This document shows positions 14,299 to 20,613 of a DNA stretch of 35,835 nt, one piece after another. Every line of letters starts with the position of its first letter. The stretch's first letter is position 1. The position numbers and the translations under genes are program-made. The notes below the pieces were generated by a model. It ran no database searches and was not told where the DNA came from. It saw only the letters and a program-made list of their open reading frames with translations. This DNA comes from Elusimicrobiota bacterium (GTDB lineage: Bacteria > Elusimicrobiota > Elusimicrobia > UBA1565 > UBA9628), in contig JAUYSH010000075.1 of the NCBI GenBank assembly GCA_030696455.1, forward strand, positions 1-35,835, given 5' to 3'.

Positions 14299-14487
14299 TC
14301 AGAGGGCGACGGTCTTCGGGGCGTCCTTCTTGACGCACTTGTTGGGCCAGACGCAGGTCGTGAACTGCGCGATCACGGGGGCCGGCGCGGTCTTGCAAGT
14401 GTTGGGCCACACGCACGGGCGGAACTGGGCCGTCTCGGTCGCGGGCTGGGCGTTGAACAGCGAGAGCGTCAAGATGAGGTTGATCAT
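14299..14487 (-). CDS. Exported CVWPN-repeat small protein B
   Basis: This 62-residue protein starts at the ATG at 14487 (MINLILTLSLFN). The start has no Shine-Dalgarno site; a TACACT box ends six bases upstream, implying a leaderless message. After a short hydrophobic N-terminus come two repeat units, AQFRPCVWPNTC and AQFTTCVWPNKC, joined by KTAPAPVI, and a basic tail (VKKDAPKTVAL). Cysteines are 25/31 and 45/51. The final unit in all three paralogues begins TTC and has a Lys before the last Cys, while earlier units are FRPC or FQPC, so the two unit types may have different roles. Its N-terminus is nearly identical to paralogue C (MINLILTLSL). Function unknown. It has its own terminator and promoter, so the three genes are separately controlled. 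Confidence 0.75.
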   Translation of the reverse strand: MINLILTLSLFNAQPATETAQFRPCVWPNTCKTAPAPVIAQFTTCVWPNKCVKKDAPKTVAL

Positions 14488-14493
14488 TGAGAC

Positions 14494-14572
14494 AGTGTAC
14501 CGCGGCCGCGGAAATCGGCCTAGGATGGCGGTCAACGCTCCCGTTTGATGCCCGTCATTAATGCTCCCGCAA
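14494..14572 (-). promoter_or_regulatory. FNR-type promoter region of small-protein gene B
   Basis: On the minus strand ATGACGGGCATCAA (14558-14545) is centred at -64.5 from the predicted start at 14487. TTGACCGCCATCCT (14535-14522) is centred at -41.5, and TACACT (14499-14494) is the -10 box. The distal box at 14572-14559 is degenerate. There is no -35 box, as expected for activation from -41.5. Confidence 0.6.
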
Positions 14573-14613
14573 CCGGGCCGTCATGGGTCGAACATAGGCG
14601 GACATAAAATGAA

Positions 14614-14639
14614 GAAGACCCCGAGGGGTCGGGGTCTTC
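14614..14639 (-). terminator. Intrinsic terminator of small-protein gene C
   Basis: An 11-bp perfect stem (GAAGACCCCGA and TCGGGGTCTTC) has a loop that is GGGG on the plus strand. On the minus strand it is followed by TTCATTTTATG. The layout matches the terminator of gene B, although the outer stem differs in sequence. Confidence 0.8.
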
Positions 14640-14671
14640 GCACGGCGCCGGTTCGAGGCCGGTTTAAAGGT

Positions 14672-14926
14672 TCAGGCTTTCTTGCCGCACTTGCGCGGGT
14701 ACACGCAGGTGGTGAACTGCGCGACCTCGACGACCGGCGCGGTCTGGGTCGCGGGAGCGACCCGGCAGACGTTGGGCCACACGCAAGGCCGGAACTGAGC
14801 GACCGTCACGGGGGCCGGAGCGGTCTTGCAGACGTTGGGCCACACGCAGGGCCGGAACTGGGCCGTCTGGGCCGCCGGAGCGGCGTTGAAGGAGGAGAGC
14901 GAGAGCGTCAGAATCAGGTTGATCAT
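14672..14926 (-). CDS. Exported CVWPN-repeat small protein C
   Basis: This 84-residue protein starts at the ATG at 14926, six bases after a TATACT box, so it is probably leaderless. The short hydrophobic N-terminus is MINLILTLSLSSF. Three units follow: AQFRPCVWPNVC, AQFRPCVWPNVC and AQFTTCVYPRKCG, with Pro/Ala/Val linkers and a KKA tail. Cysteine pairs are 27/33, 48/54 and 74/80. The last unit has Tyr for Trp and Arg for Asn, so the tryptophan is not absolutely required there. The N-terminus lacks the usual positive charges of a signal peptide, so membrane retention or cleavage after the Q-T-A is uncertain. It lies directly downstream of the Crp/Fnr gene on the same strand. Function unknown. 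Confidence 0.75.
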   Translation of the reverse strand: MINLILTLSLSSFNAAPAAQTAQFRPCVWPNVCKTAPAPVTVAQFRPCVWPNVCRVAPATQTAPVVEVAQFTTCVYPRKCGKKA

Positions 14927-14932
14927 GCATAC

Positions 14933-15011
14933 AGTATACCGGCCGCATGATTTATCTCCGATGAGTCCGGACAACCCGCGCGCTTGATGGATATCAATTG
15001 ATCTGGGTCAA
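14933..15011 (-). promoter_or_regulatory. FNR-type promoter region of small-protein gene C
   Basis: On the minus strand TTGACCCAGATCAA (15011-14998) abuts TTGATATCCATCAA (14997-14984), a perfect TTGAT-N4-ATCAA box. TTGTCCGGACTCAT (14974-14961) and TATACT (14938-14933) follow. Centres relative to a start at 14926 are -78.5, -64.5 and -41.5. The region lies just after the stop of the regulator gene. Confidence 0.7.
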
Positions 15012-15032
15012 AAGACCTGGACCGGGCGGGAC

Positions 15033-15740
15033 TTAGGACGCAGAGCCCGCGAGGGCCCGGAGGCGTTCTTCGCTGAGGATCAGCAGGTCCTTTTCCTTCT
15101 TGCGCAGCACGGCGCGCTCCTCGAAGTCCTTGAGCAGGCGCACCGTGGTCTCGATCGTGAGCCCGGCCATCTCGGCGAGGTCGCGGCGCTTGATGCCGGC
15201 GACGATCGCGTAGGGCTTCTTGGGGACCATCATGCGGATCAAGGTGTCGGCCAGGCGGCCGCGCGCGGGCTTGAAGGCGATGTCGCGCGCCTTGTTCTCG
15301 CCCCGGCGGACGTCCTTGGCGAGCTCCTTGAGGAGCGCGTGCGAGGCGGGCGGATACTTCGCGAGGAAGGCGTAGAAGGTGTTCTTGTCGATCATCGACA
15401 CGATGCTGGGCTCGAGGGCCTCGCCGGTGGCGGTATAGGCGCCTTCGTCGGAGAGCAAGGTCACGTGCCCGAGGAGGTCGCCCGGAGACTCGACGCGCGT
15501 CGTGAGCTGCTGGCCGGTGCGGCTCGATTTGTAGACCTTCACCTTGCCGGTGCAGACGACGTAGACGCCCTGGGGCATGGCGCCTTCGTGGAAGATCACC
15601 TCGCCGCGCTTATGGGGGTGGGCGAGACGTATCTCGCGCCAGGCTTTTTTGGACTCCTTCGTGCCGAGGAGCTCGTAAAAGCAGTTTTTCTTATAAGGGC
15701 ACCAATCGCAATTGGGCGCGTCTCGCTTCGAATAGGCCAT
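15033..15740 (-). CDS. Crp/Fnr-family regulator with FNR-type cysteine cluster
   Basis: This 235-residue cytoplasmic regulator has a CX2CX5C cluster at Cys11, Cys14 and Cys20 (CDWCPYKKNC), the same spacing as the three N-terminal [4Fe-4S] ligands of E. coli FNR. A cyclic-nucleotide-binding-like beta barrel follows (RGEVIFHEGAMPQGVYVVC, SPGDLLGHV), then a dimer helix and a winged helix with recognition helix GLTIETTVRLLKDF. The Glu and Arg that read TTGAT in FNR are kept; the FNR Ser is Val here. The fourth FNR cysteine (Cys122) aligns with Ser, but Cys63 is a possible substitute. It probably senses oxygen, NO or redox state. Three small-protein genes downstream have matching boxes. The start at 15740 has TATAAT seven bases upstream. 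Confidence 0.85.
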   Translation of the reverse strand: MAYSKRDAPNCDWCPYKKNCFYELLGTKESKKAWREIRLAHPHKRGEVIFHEGAMPQGVYVVCTGKVKVYKSSRTGQQLTTRVESPGDLLGHVTLLSDEGAYTATGEALEPSIVSMIDKNTFYAFLAKYPPASHALLKELAKDVRRGENKARDIAFKPARGRLADTLIRMMVPKKPYAIVAGIKRRDLAEMAGLTIETTVRLLKDFEERAVLRKKEKDLLILSEERLRALAGSAS

Positions 15741-15747
15741 CGCACGA

Positions 15748-15753
15748 ATTATA
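15748..15753 (-). promoter_or_regulatory. Predicted -10 box of the Crp/Fnr gene
   Basis: TATAAT on the minus strand ends 7 bases before the ATG at 15740, predicting a leaderless or nearly leaderless message. No clear -35 box or FNR-like box is present at the matching upstream positions. Confidence 0.5.
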
Positions 15754-15791
15754 GCAACTTAAGAGCGAAGGGTGGCCTCCCCTCCTCTATA

Positions 15792-17033
15792 TCAGCGCAG
15801 GGCGACGCGGTCGGAGTACTCGGCGACGGTGGAGCCGAAGGCGGTCAGGTCGCGGACCGCGGCGAGCTCGGTGTCGGTCTTGGCCTGCATCACGAAGCGG
15901 CGCAGGTCGTTGGGGCCGGCGCAGGCCTTGAAGGCCTCCTTCAGGGCGTTCATCGCGACGGCGGTCTTGCCGGACATCGCGTAGGCGATGGCGAGCTGGT
16001 AGTGCGCCGACGGGTTCATCGGGTTCTGCTGGAGGGCCTTCTGCAGGGAGCGGATGGCGACGTCGGAGGAGCCGAGCTTGTTGTAGGCCGTGCCGATCTT
16101 CTCGTAGATCTGGGCGGTCTGGGGCGCGCCGAGGGTCATGCGCTCCTGATCGAGCGACAAGGCCTCGTTGTAGGAGGAGACCGCCGACAGGTAGCGGCGG
16201 AACTTGAACTCGACGTTGCCCTGGGCGATCTTCTCGAGGACCTCGGCGTCCTGGGCCGGGGCGGCGGGCTTCGGAGCGGTGTCGCGGACGGCGTCGCGCA
16301 TATCCTCGCCGCGCAGGCCGAGATCGGCGACCATCGTGCCGTCCTCCTCCGAGCCGATGCCGAGGGCCTTGCGTGAGGCGCCGTTGGCGATCAGCGGGGC
16401 GAAGGCGGGGTCGCGGCGCACGGCGTCGCGCAAGGTCTTGCCCTGGCCGGCCTTCATCGCCTTGGTCATGGCGAGGTCGATGTTCGCGACGGCCTTGGCG
16501 GTGTCGCCCATCTTCAGTCTGAGTCGGGCGGCGTTCATGGGAATCAGGGACTTGGTCGGGGCCGCGCGCAAGGCCATCTTGTAAGCGTCGAGCGCCTTGT
16601 CGTAGGACTGCACGGCCTCGTAGCACAGGGCCATCGAGAAGTACAGGCGGGAGGCGTCGGGCAGCTCCTTCAGCGACGAATCGAGGCTCAGGGCCATCGC
16701 GTAGGCGTCGATCGCGGACTGGGCGTCGTCGCGGTCGGCGGACTCGGTGGAGCCCTGCTTGAAGCCGCGCTGGTAGTGGGCCCAGCCCAGCAGGAAGTAG
16801 GTCGAAACCGAGCCTTGCTTGCGCACGGCCTTGTTGAAGGTCGAGATCGCGGCGGAGGTCTCGCCGGCTTCCAGGTTCGCCAGGCCGGCCGACATCAGGC
16901 GCTGGGCCTCGGGATGAGCCTTGGACTTGGGGGCTTTCTTGCTCTTGGAAGCGTTCGCCGGAGGGGTGCACAGAAGAGCGGCCAACGCGATGGTGAGGAC
17001 GATTCCGATCGTCTCCGTCAGGTTTCTCTTCAT
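15792..17033 (-). CDS. Exported tetratricopeptide-repeat protein
   Basis: This 413-residue protein has a signal peptide (MKRNLTETIGIVLTIALAALLC, then ANASKS). Several TPR-like units are visible: AQRLMSAGLANLEAGETSAAISTFNKAV, YFSMALCYEAVQSYDKALDAYKMAL, and near the C-terminus IYEKIGTAYNKLGSSDVAIRSLQKAL and AHYQLAIAYAMSGKTAVAMNALKEAF. A less regular middle section (residues 180-260) is Asp/Ala-rich. TPR proteins of this kind act as periplasmic scaffolds; no enzyme motif is seen. A Cys at the end of the hydrophobic core (ALLC) makes a lipoprotein possible, but the lipobox is imperfect. The start at 17033 is six bases after TATACT, so leaderless translation is likely. The regulator gene lies 51 bases downstream with its own promoter. 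Confidence 0.75.
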   Translation of the reverse strand: MKRNLTETIGIVLTIALAALLCTPPANASKSKKAPKSKAHPEAQRLMSAGLANLEAGETSAAISTFNKAVRKQGSVSTYFLLGWAHYQRGFKQGSTESADRDDAQSAIDAYAMALSLDSSLKELPDASRLYFSMALCYEAVQSYDKALDAYKMALRAAPTKSLIPMNAARLRLKMGDTAKAVANIDLAMTKAMKAGQGKTLRDAVRRDPAFAPLIANGASRKALGIGSEEDGTMVADLGLRGEDMRDAVRDTAPKPAAPAQDAEVLEKIAQGNVEFKFRRYLSAVSSYNEALSLDQERMTLGAPQTAQIYEKIGTAYNKLGSSDVAIRSLQKALQQNPMNPSAHYQLAIAYAMSGKTAVAMNALKEAFKACAGPNDLRRFVMQAKTDTELAAVRDLTAFGSTVAEYSDRVALR

Positions 17034-17039
17034 GCTTAA

Positions 17040-17045
17040 AGTATA
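17040..17045 (-). promoter_or_regulatory. Predicted -10 box of the TPR gene
   Basis: TATACT on the minus strand lies exactly six bases before the ATG at 17033. No convincing -35 hexamer is present, so the promoter may need an activator. Confidence 0.5.
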
Positions 17046-17079
17046 GCGGCGGCCATAGAGGCCTACATGGGGCGTGGGG

Positions 17080-17109
17080 CCTGGGCCCATCTGGGTCCAA
17101 GGGCCCAGG
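17080..17109. repeat. 9-bp inverted repeat between TPR gene and tRNA-His
   Basis: CCTGGGCCC and GGGCCCAGG flank a 12-base centre that itself holds TGGGTCCA. It lies between the divergent promoters. There is no T-tract, so it is more likely an operator or cruciform than a terminator. Confidence 0.5.
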
Positions 17110-17131
17110 TCGCTTAAGAGGCGTACAGTGC

Positions 17132-17137
17132 TATAAT
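17132..17137 (+). promoter_or_regulatory. Predicted -10 box of tRNA-His
   Basis: TATAAT ends about 11 bases before the first base of the mature tRNA, placing the transcript start near 17144. No clear -35 box is visible. Confidence 0.5.
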
Positions 17138-17148
17138 GTCGGCGGTCG

Positions 17149-17225
17149 GTGGCCGTAGCTCAGCTGGTTAGAGCGCAGCGCTGTGAACGCTGAGGTCGGG
17201 GGTTCAAGTCCCCTCGGTCACCCCA
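17149..17225 (+). tRNA. tRNA-His (GTG)
   Basis: All four arms can be drawn. The acceptor GTGGCCG pairs with CGGTCAC (one G-U). The D arm contains AGCTGGTTA. The anticodon stem CAGCG/CGCTG holds the loop CTGTGAA with anticodon GTG at 17183-17185, and the T arm has GTTCAAGTC. The discriminator is C73 and an extra encoded G precedes position 1 (17148), the hallmark G-1:C73 pair of tRNA-His. CCA is encoded at 17223-17225. A strong terminator follows. Confidence 0.97.
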
Positions 17226-17243
17226 AATATTGACGCGTCAAGA

Positions 17244-17281
17244 GGCCGGGGCTGAATTATCGAGCCCCGGCCTTGTTTTTT
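17244..17281 (+). terminator. Intrinsic terminator after tRNA-His
   Basis: GGCCGGGGCT and AGCCCCGGCC form a 10-bp perfect stem around a 9-base loop. It is followed by TTGTTTTTT, a textbook Rho-independent terminator. Confidence 0.95.
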
Positions 17282-17318
17282 AGTCGATCGTGGCCGCTGA
17301 TACCCGGCGGTAAATTCG

Positions 17319-17324
17319 TAGAAT
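17319..17324 (+). promoter_or_regulatory. Predicted -10 box of the antiporter gene
   Basis: TAGAAT ends five bases before the ATG at 17330, just downstream of the tRNA terminator. The transcript would start within the first codon, implying leaderless translation. Confidence 0.4.
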
Positions 17325-17329
17325 TCGTC

Positions 17330-19333
17330 ATGCCGCAAGCCCCGCTGCTGCAGGACCTCGCGACCGTCATGATCATCGCCTCGATCATGGTGTTCGCCAT
17401 GCACCGCCTGCGCCAGCCGGCGGTCATCGGCTATCTTCTGGCCGGGCTGGCCATCGGCCCGCACACCCCCCCTTTCGCCTTGGTGCGGGACCTGCAAACC
17501 ATCCGGGCGATCTCGGAGCTTGGCCTGGCCTTCCTGATGTTCGGCATCGGCCTGGAGTTCAGCCTGCCGCGGTTCCGCAAGGCCGGGCCGTCGGCGGGCG
17601 TCTCGGCGCTGATCGTCGTGGCGGGCATGCTGGCCGCCGGCTACGCTCTGGGGCGGGCCTTCGGCTGGAGCGGGACCGACAGCCTTTTCCTGGGCGCCAT
17701 CCTTTCCATCAGCGGCAGCTCCGTGATCGCCAAGGTGTTCATGGACCTGGGCCTGACCCAGCAGCGCTTCGCGGGCGCGGTGTTCGGGCTGATGATCTCC
17801 GACGACGTGGCGGCGATGGTGATGATCTCGCTGGTCTCGGGCCTGGGCGCGGCGAGCGCGGCCGGCGTCAACGCGGCGCTCGCCCCGCTGCTTAAGATCG
17901 GCTTTTTCGTGCTGCTGTTCCTTCTGACCGGCCTGGTCCTCGTGCCGCGGATTCTCCGGGCGGTCTCGCGTTATCAGGACCCGGAGATGGCGGGAATCCT
18001 CACCATCGGATTATGCCTCGGCTCCGCTTATCTGGCCTCCGCCATGGGCTTCTCGGTGGCGCTCGGGGCCTTCCTGATCGGCGCCATCGTCGCGTCCACC
18101 TCCCAGGCGCCCGCGCTCGGCGAGTGGATGCAGCCGGTCCGCAGCATGTTCAGCGCCTTGTTCTTCGTGTCGGCGGGCATGCTCGTCGATCCTCGCCTGC
18201 TGTGGGCTTATCTCGGGCCCGTGGCGGCCATCGCCGCAGCGACGATCGTTTTCCGCACCGCGCTGGGCACGTTCGCCTCCCTGGCGACCGGCCACCGGCT
18301 CGACGACAGCGTCAAGATCGGCGTGAGCATCTCGCAGATCGGGGAGTTCTCCTTCGTCATCGCGGGGCTCGGCGTCTCGCTGGGCCTGGCCAGCGACTTT
18401 CTATACCCGACGGCCGTGATCGTGTCCTCGGCCAGCATGTTCTTCACCCCCTTGCTGATCGCCCGCGGCGACGCCATCGCCGGCCGCCTCGTCTCCGCGT
18501 TTCCGGGCCTGGAGCCGCGCCTCGAGCGGTATCGCACGAGGATGCTCGGGCTCGGCGGCGGGCGGATGGGCGGCGGGGCCATCTTCGGGCGCTACCTGGT
18601 GAGGCTGACCGCCTATACCGCCGTCCTGATCGGCCTGACCTTGGCTTACGACCGCGCGTCCGGGTTCGCTCAGGCGGCCGGGCCGGGCTGGCTGTGGGCG
18701 AGCCGGGCCGCTTTGGCCGCGGCGGCGCTGCCGGTTTCGCTGCTCATCGCCAAGTACCTGAGCCACGTATTCCTTCTGCTCGTCACGCTCGTGCTGGCCC
18801 TGCCGGCGCTGTCCTGGATCTTTCACCGGGTGGATATCCGCTGGTTCTACAACGTCTTCCACAGCCTCGCCTTGGCGGGCCTGGGCGCCGGGGTGATCGC
18901 GATCGTCGTCCCGGAGGCCGCGTCCCCGCGGCGGCTCGCGCTCAGCGCGGCGGCCCTGGCGCTGATCGCGGAACTGCTGGCCTCCCGGCTCTCCCGTGTT
19001 CTCGAGTGGATCGAGGAAAGGCTCGACGAGGCGTTCGGGCGGGCCACCAGCGAGCCGACGCGCTACGCGATCCTGGTGATGGGCGACCGGCGCTCCCTGT
19101 TCTACGATCTGACCGAGCAGATGCTCCTGCCCGAAGGAGCCCCGGGCGTGGGCCGCACGGTCGAGTCCCTGCGCATCCGGGCGGACACGGGGGCGACGAT
19201 CGCGGCGATCTACCGCGACGGCGAGCATCTGACCAACCCGACGCCGGACACCGTGCTCCGCGCCAACGACCTGATCGTGCTCCTGGGCGAGGCGCCGCAG
19301 CGCGAGCGGGCGCGCCGCCTGCTGCTGTCCTGA
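17330..19333 (+). CDS. CPA2-family cation/proton antiporter with TrkA-C domain
   Basis: This 667-residue inner-membrane protein starts at the ATG at 17330 (MPQAPLLQDLA). The first about 390 residues hold a dozen hydrophobic helices of the Na+/H+ exchanger fold, with family motifs GYLLAGLAIGP, LGLAFLMFGIGLEF, ISGSSVIAKVFMDLG, GLMISDDVAAM and GVSISQIGEFSFVIAG. About four more helices occupy residues 420-560. The C-terminus (about 605-667: GVGRTVESLRIRADTGATIAAIYRDG) is a TrkA-C/RCK-C ligand-binding domain without the NAD-binding RCK-N domain typical of KefB/KefC. It probably exchanges K+ or Na+ for protons, gated by a small ligand. The exact ion cannot be told from sequence. Confidence 0.85.
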   Translation: MPQAPLLQDLATVMIIASIMVFAMHRLRQPAVIGYLLAGLAIGPHTPPFALVRDLQTIRAISELGLAFLMFGIGLEFSLPRFRKAGPSAGVSALIVVAGMLAAGYALGRAFGWSGTDSLFLGAILSISGSSVIAKVFMDLGLTQQRFAGAVFGLMISDDVAAMVMISLVSGLGAASAAGVNAALAPLLKIGFFVLLFLLTGLVLVPRILRAVSRYQDPEMAGILTIGLCLGSAYLASAMGFSVALGAFLIGAIVASTSQAPALGEWMQPVRSMFSALFFVSAGMLVDPRLLWAYLGPVAAIAAATIVFRTALGTFASLATGHRLDDSVKIGVSISQIGEFSFVIAGLGVSLGLASDFLYPTAVIVSSASMFFTPLLIARGDAIAGRLVSAFPGLEPRLERYRTRMLGLGGGRMGGGAIFGRYLVRLTAYTAVLIGLTLAYDRASGFAQAAGPGWLWASRAALAAAALPVSLLIAKYLSHVFLLLVTLVLALPALSWIFHRVDIRWFYNVFHSLALAGLGAGVIAIVVPEAASPRRLALSAAALALIAELLASRLSRVLEWIEERLDEAFGRATSEPTRYAILVMGDRRSLFYDLTEQMLLPEGAPGVGRTVESLRIRADTGATIAAIYRDGEHLTNPTPDTVLRANDLIVLLGEAPQRERARRLLLS

Positions 19334-19337
19334 GGCG

Positions 19338-19366
19338 TTGACCGTTGACGCGAGAAGTGGCAAGAT
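19338..19366 (+). promoter_or_regulatory. Predicted lpxD promoter
   Basis: TTGACC (19338-19343) and CAAGAT (19361-19366) are separated by 17 bases. A second TTGAC overlaps at 19345. The expected transcription start, seven bases after the -10 box, is the A of ATC at 19373, where the LpxD reading frame appears to begin. Confidence 0.5.
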
Positions 19367-19372
19367 GGGCGC

Positions 19373-20410
19373 ATCAACTTAAAAGAACTGGGAGCTTTGC
19401 TGGGCGCGGAGATCAAGGGCGACGCCGCCCTGGAGATCGCGGGCCTGCGCGACATCGAGCGGCTGTCCCCCGAGCAGGCGCTCGAGGACGGCGGGCTGTA
19501 CTTCATCGAGTCGAAGGCCGTGCTCAAGCGGCATCCCCTCGCCCCGAATAACGGCGTCATTCTCACCACGCCGGAGCTGGCCCCCTATTTTCCCCGCGCC
19601 GTCGTCGTGCCGGGCGACGCCCGCCTCGCCTTCATCAAGCTGCTCGGCCATCTCGACCGCAAGCCTAAGTTCGCCCCGGGGGTCTCGATGGAGCCTCTCG
19701 TACACCCGGGCGCGAAGATCGACGCGAGCGCCTCGATCCTGCCCGGCGCCGTCGTCATGGACGGCGCCGAGATCGGCGCCCGCGCCGTGATCTGGCCGGG
19801 CGCGGTGATCGAGCCGCGCGCCCGGATCGGAGAGGACACGGTGATCCGCTCCAACGTCGTGATCGGCTACGACTGCGTGATCGGCAAGCGCTGCCTCGTG
19901 CACAGCGCGACGGCGATCGGGGCCGACGGCTTCGGCTTCTACGACCGGCCGGGCGAGCGCCACAAGATCCCCCATATCGGAAACGTCGTCATCGCCGACG
20001 ACGTCGAGATCGGGGCGTCGAACACCATCGACCGCGCCACGATCGAGAGCACGACGATCGGCGTTCACACGAAGACCGACGACCAGGTGCACATCGGCCA
20101 CAACTGCCGCGTCGGCCGCTTCATCTACATCGTCGGCAACACCGCGATCGGCGGCTCCGTCGTGCTCGAGGACGGCGTGATGCTCTCGGGCAACGTGATC
20201 GTCAAGGACCACCTGCGCCTGGCGGCGGGGACCATCGTGATGGGCGCCTCGGCCGTGGCCCAGGACACCGCGCCCAAGGACATCCTCTTCGGCACGCCCG
20301 CGCGCCCGGCCAAGGAGATGCACCGCATCAACGCCTCGCTGGGCAAGCTGCCAGAGCTGGTGGCCAAGGTCCGCGAGCTCGAGGCCAAGCTTCTGGAGAA
20401 GACCTCATGA
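19373..20410 (+). CDS. lpxD: UDP-3-O-acylglucosamine N-acyltransferase
   Basis: LpxD adds the second acyl chain in lipid A synthesis (cytoplasmic, trimeric). The uridine-binding N-terminal domain (LKELGALLGAEIKGD, GGLYFIESKA) leads into a left-handed beta helix of hexapeptide repeats from about residue 105 (VHPGAKIDASASILPGAVV) and the catalytic His in VHIGHNCRVG. The C-terminus is helical. The start is unusual: the family's N-terminal L-K-E-L-A-x-L-L pattern begins at ATC 19373. No ATG or GTG lies in frame between the stop at 19346-19348 and the TTG at 19397. Starting at TTG would cut eight conserved residues. I give the ATC start; the TTG start yields 337 residues. Confidence 0.9.
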   Translation: MNLKELGALLGAEIKGDAALEIAGLRDIERLSPEQALEDGGLYFIESKAVLKRHPLAPNNGVILTTPELAPYFPRAVVVPGDARLAFIKLLGHLDRKPKFAPGVSMEPLVHPGAKIDASASILPGAVVMDGAEIGARAVIWPGAVIEPRARIGEDTVIRSNVVIGYDCVIGKRCLVHSATAIGADGFGFYDRPGERHKIPHIGNVVIADDVEIGASNTIDRATIESTTIGVHTKTDDQVHIGHNCRVGRFIYIVGNTAIGGSVVLEDGVMLSGNVIVKDHLRLAAGTIVMGASAVAQDTAPKDILFGTPARPAKEMHRINASLGKLPELVAKVRELEAKLLEKTS

Positions 20411-20613
20411 AGACCGCCTTTATCCTCGTCGTCATCCTCGGAGCGGCCTGCGATTCTCCGAAGCCTCCCGTCCCCAAGGCCGGGACCGAGCCGAACAAGG
20501 CCGTGAAGTACGTCGGCGGCCTTCAGACCGACGTGAAGCTCGCCGAGGAGGCGAAGGCGAAGGCCGAGGCCGCGAACAAGAAGGCGCAGGAAGCCGAAAC
20601 GCTTCCGGAATGA
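20407..20613 (+). CDS. Small lipoprotein
   Basis: This 68-residue protein starts at an ATGA overlap with the lpxD stop. The signal MKTAFILVVILGAAC has a lipobox LGAAC with Cys15. The mature part is Pro/Lys-rich (DSPKPPVPKAG) and ends in an Ala/Lys/Glu helix (LAEEAKAKAEAANKKAQEAE). It resembles small Lpp-like or coiled-coil envelope lipoproteins, but no family is recognised. Co-transcription with lpxD suggests an outer-membrane role. The stop overlaps the next start (ATGA at 20610-20613). Confidence 0.7.
   Translation: MKTAFILVVILGAACDSPKPPVPKAGTEPNKAVKYVGGLQTDVKLAEEAKAKAEAANKKAQEAETLPE

Noticed and set aside
14170-14490. Plus-strand open frames opposite the small-protein genes
   Set aside because: They are antisense to the repeat genes, cross the terminator and promoter elements and have no Shine-Dalgarno site or -10 box.
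13811-14926. Regularly spaced near-identical segments resembling a CRISPR array
   Set aside because: The repeats are the coding units of the small proteins, stay in frame, vary at third positions and have irregular Pro/Ala-coding spacers. There are no palindromic direct repeats or cas genes.
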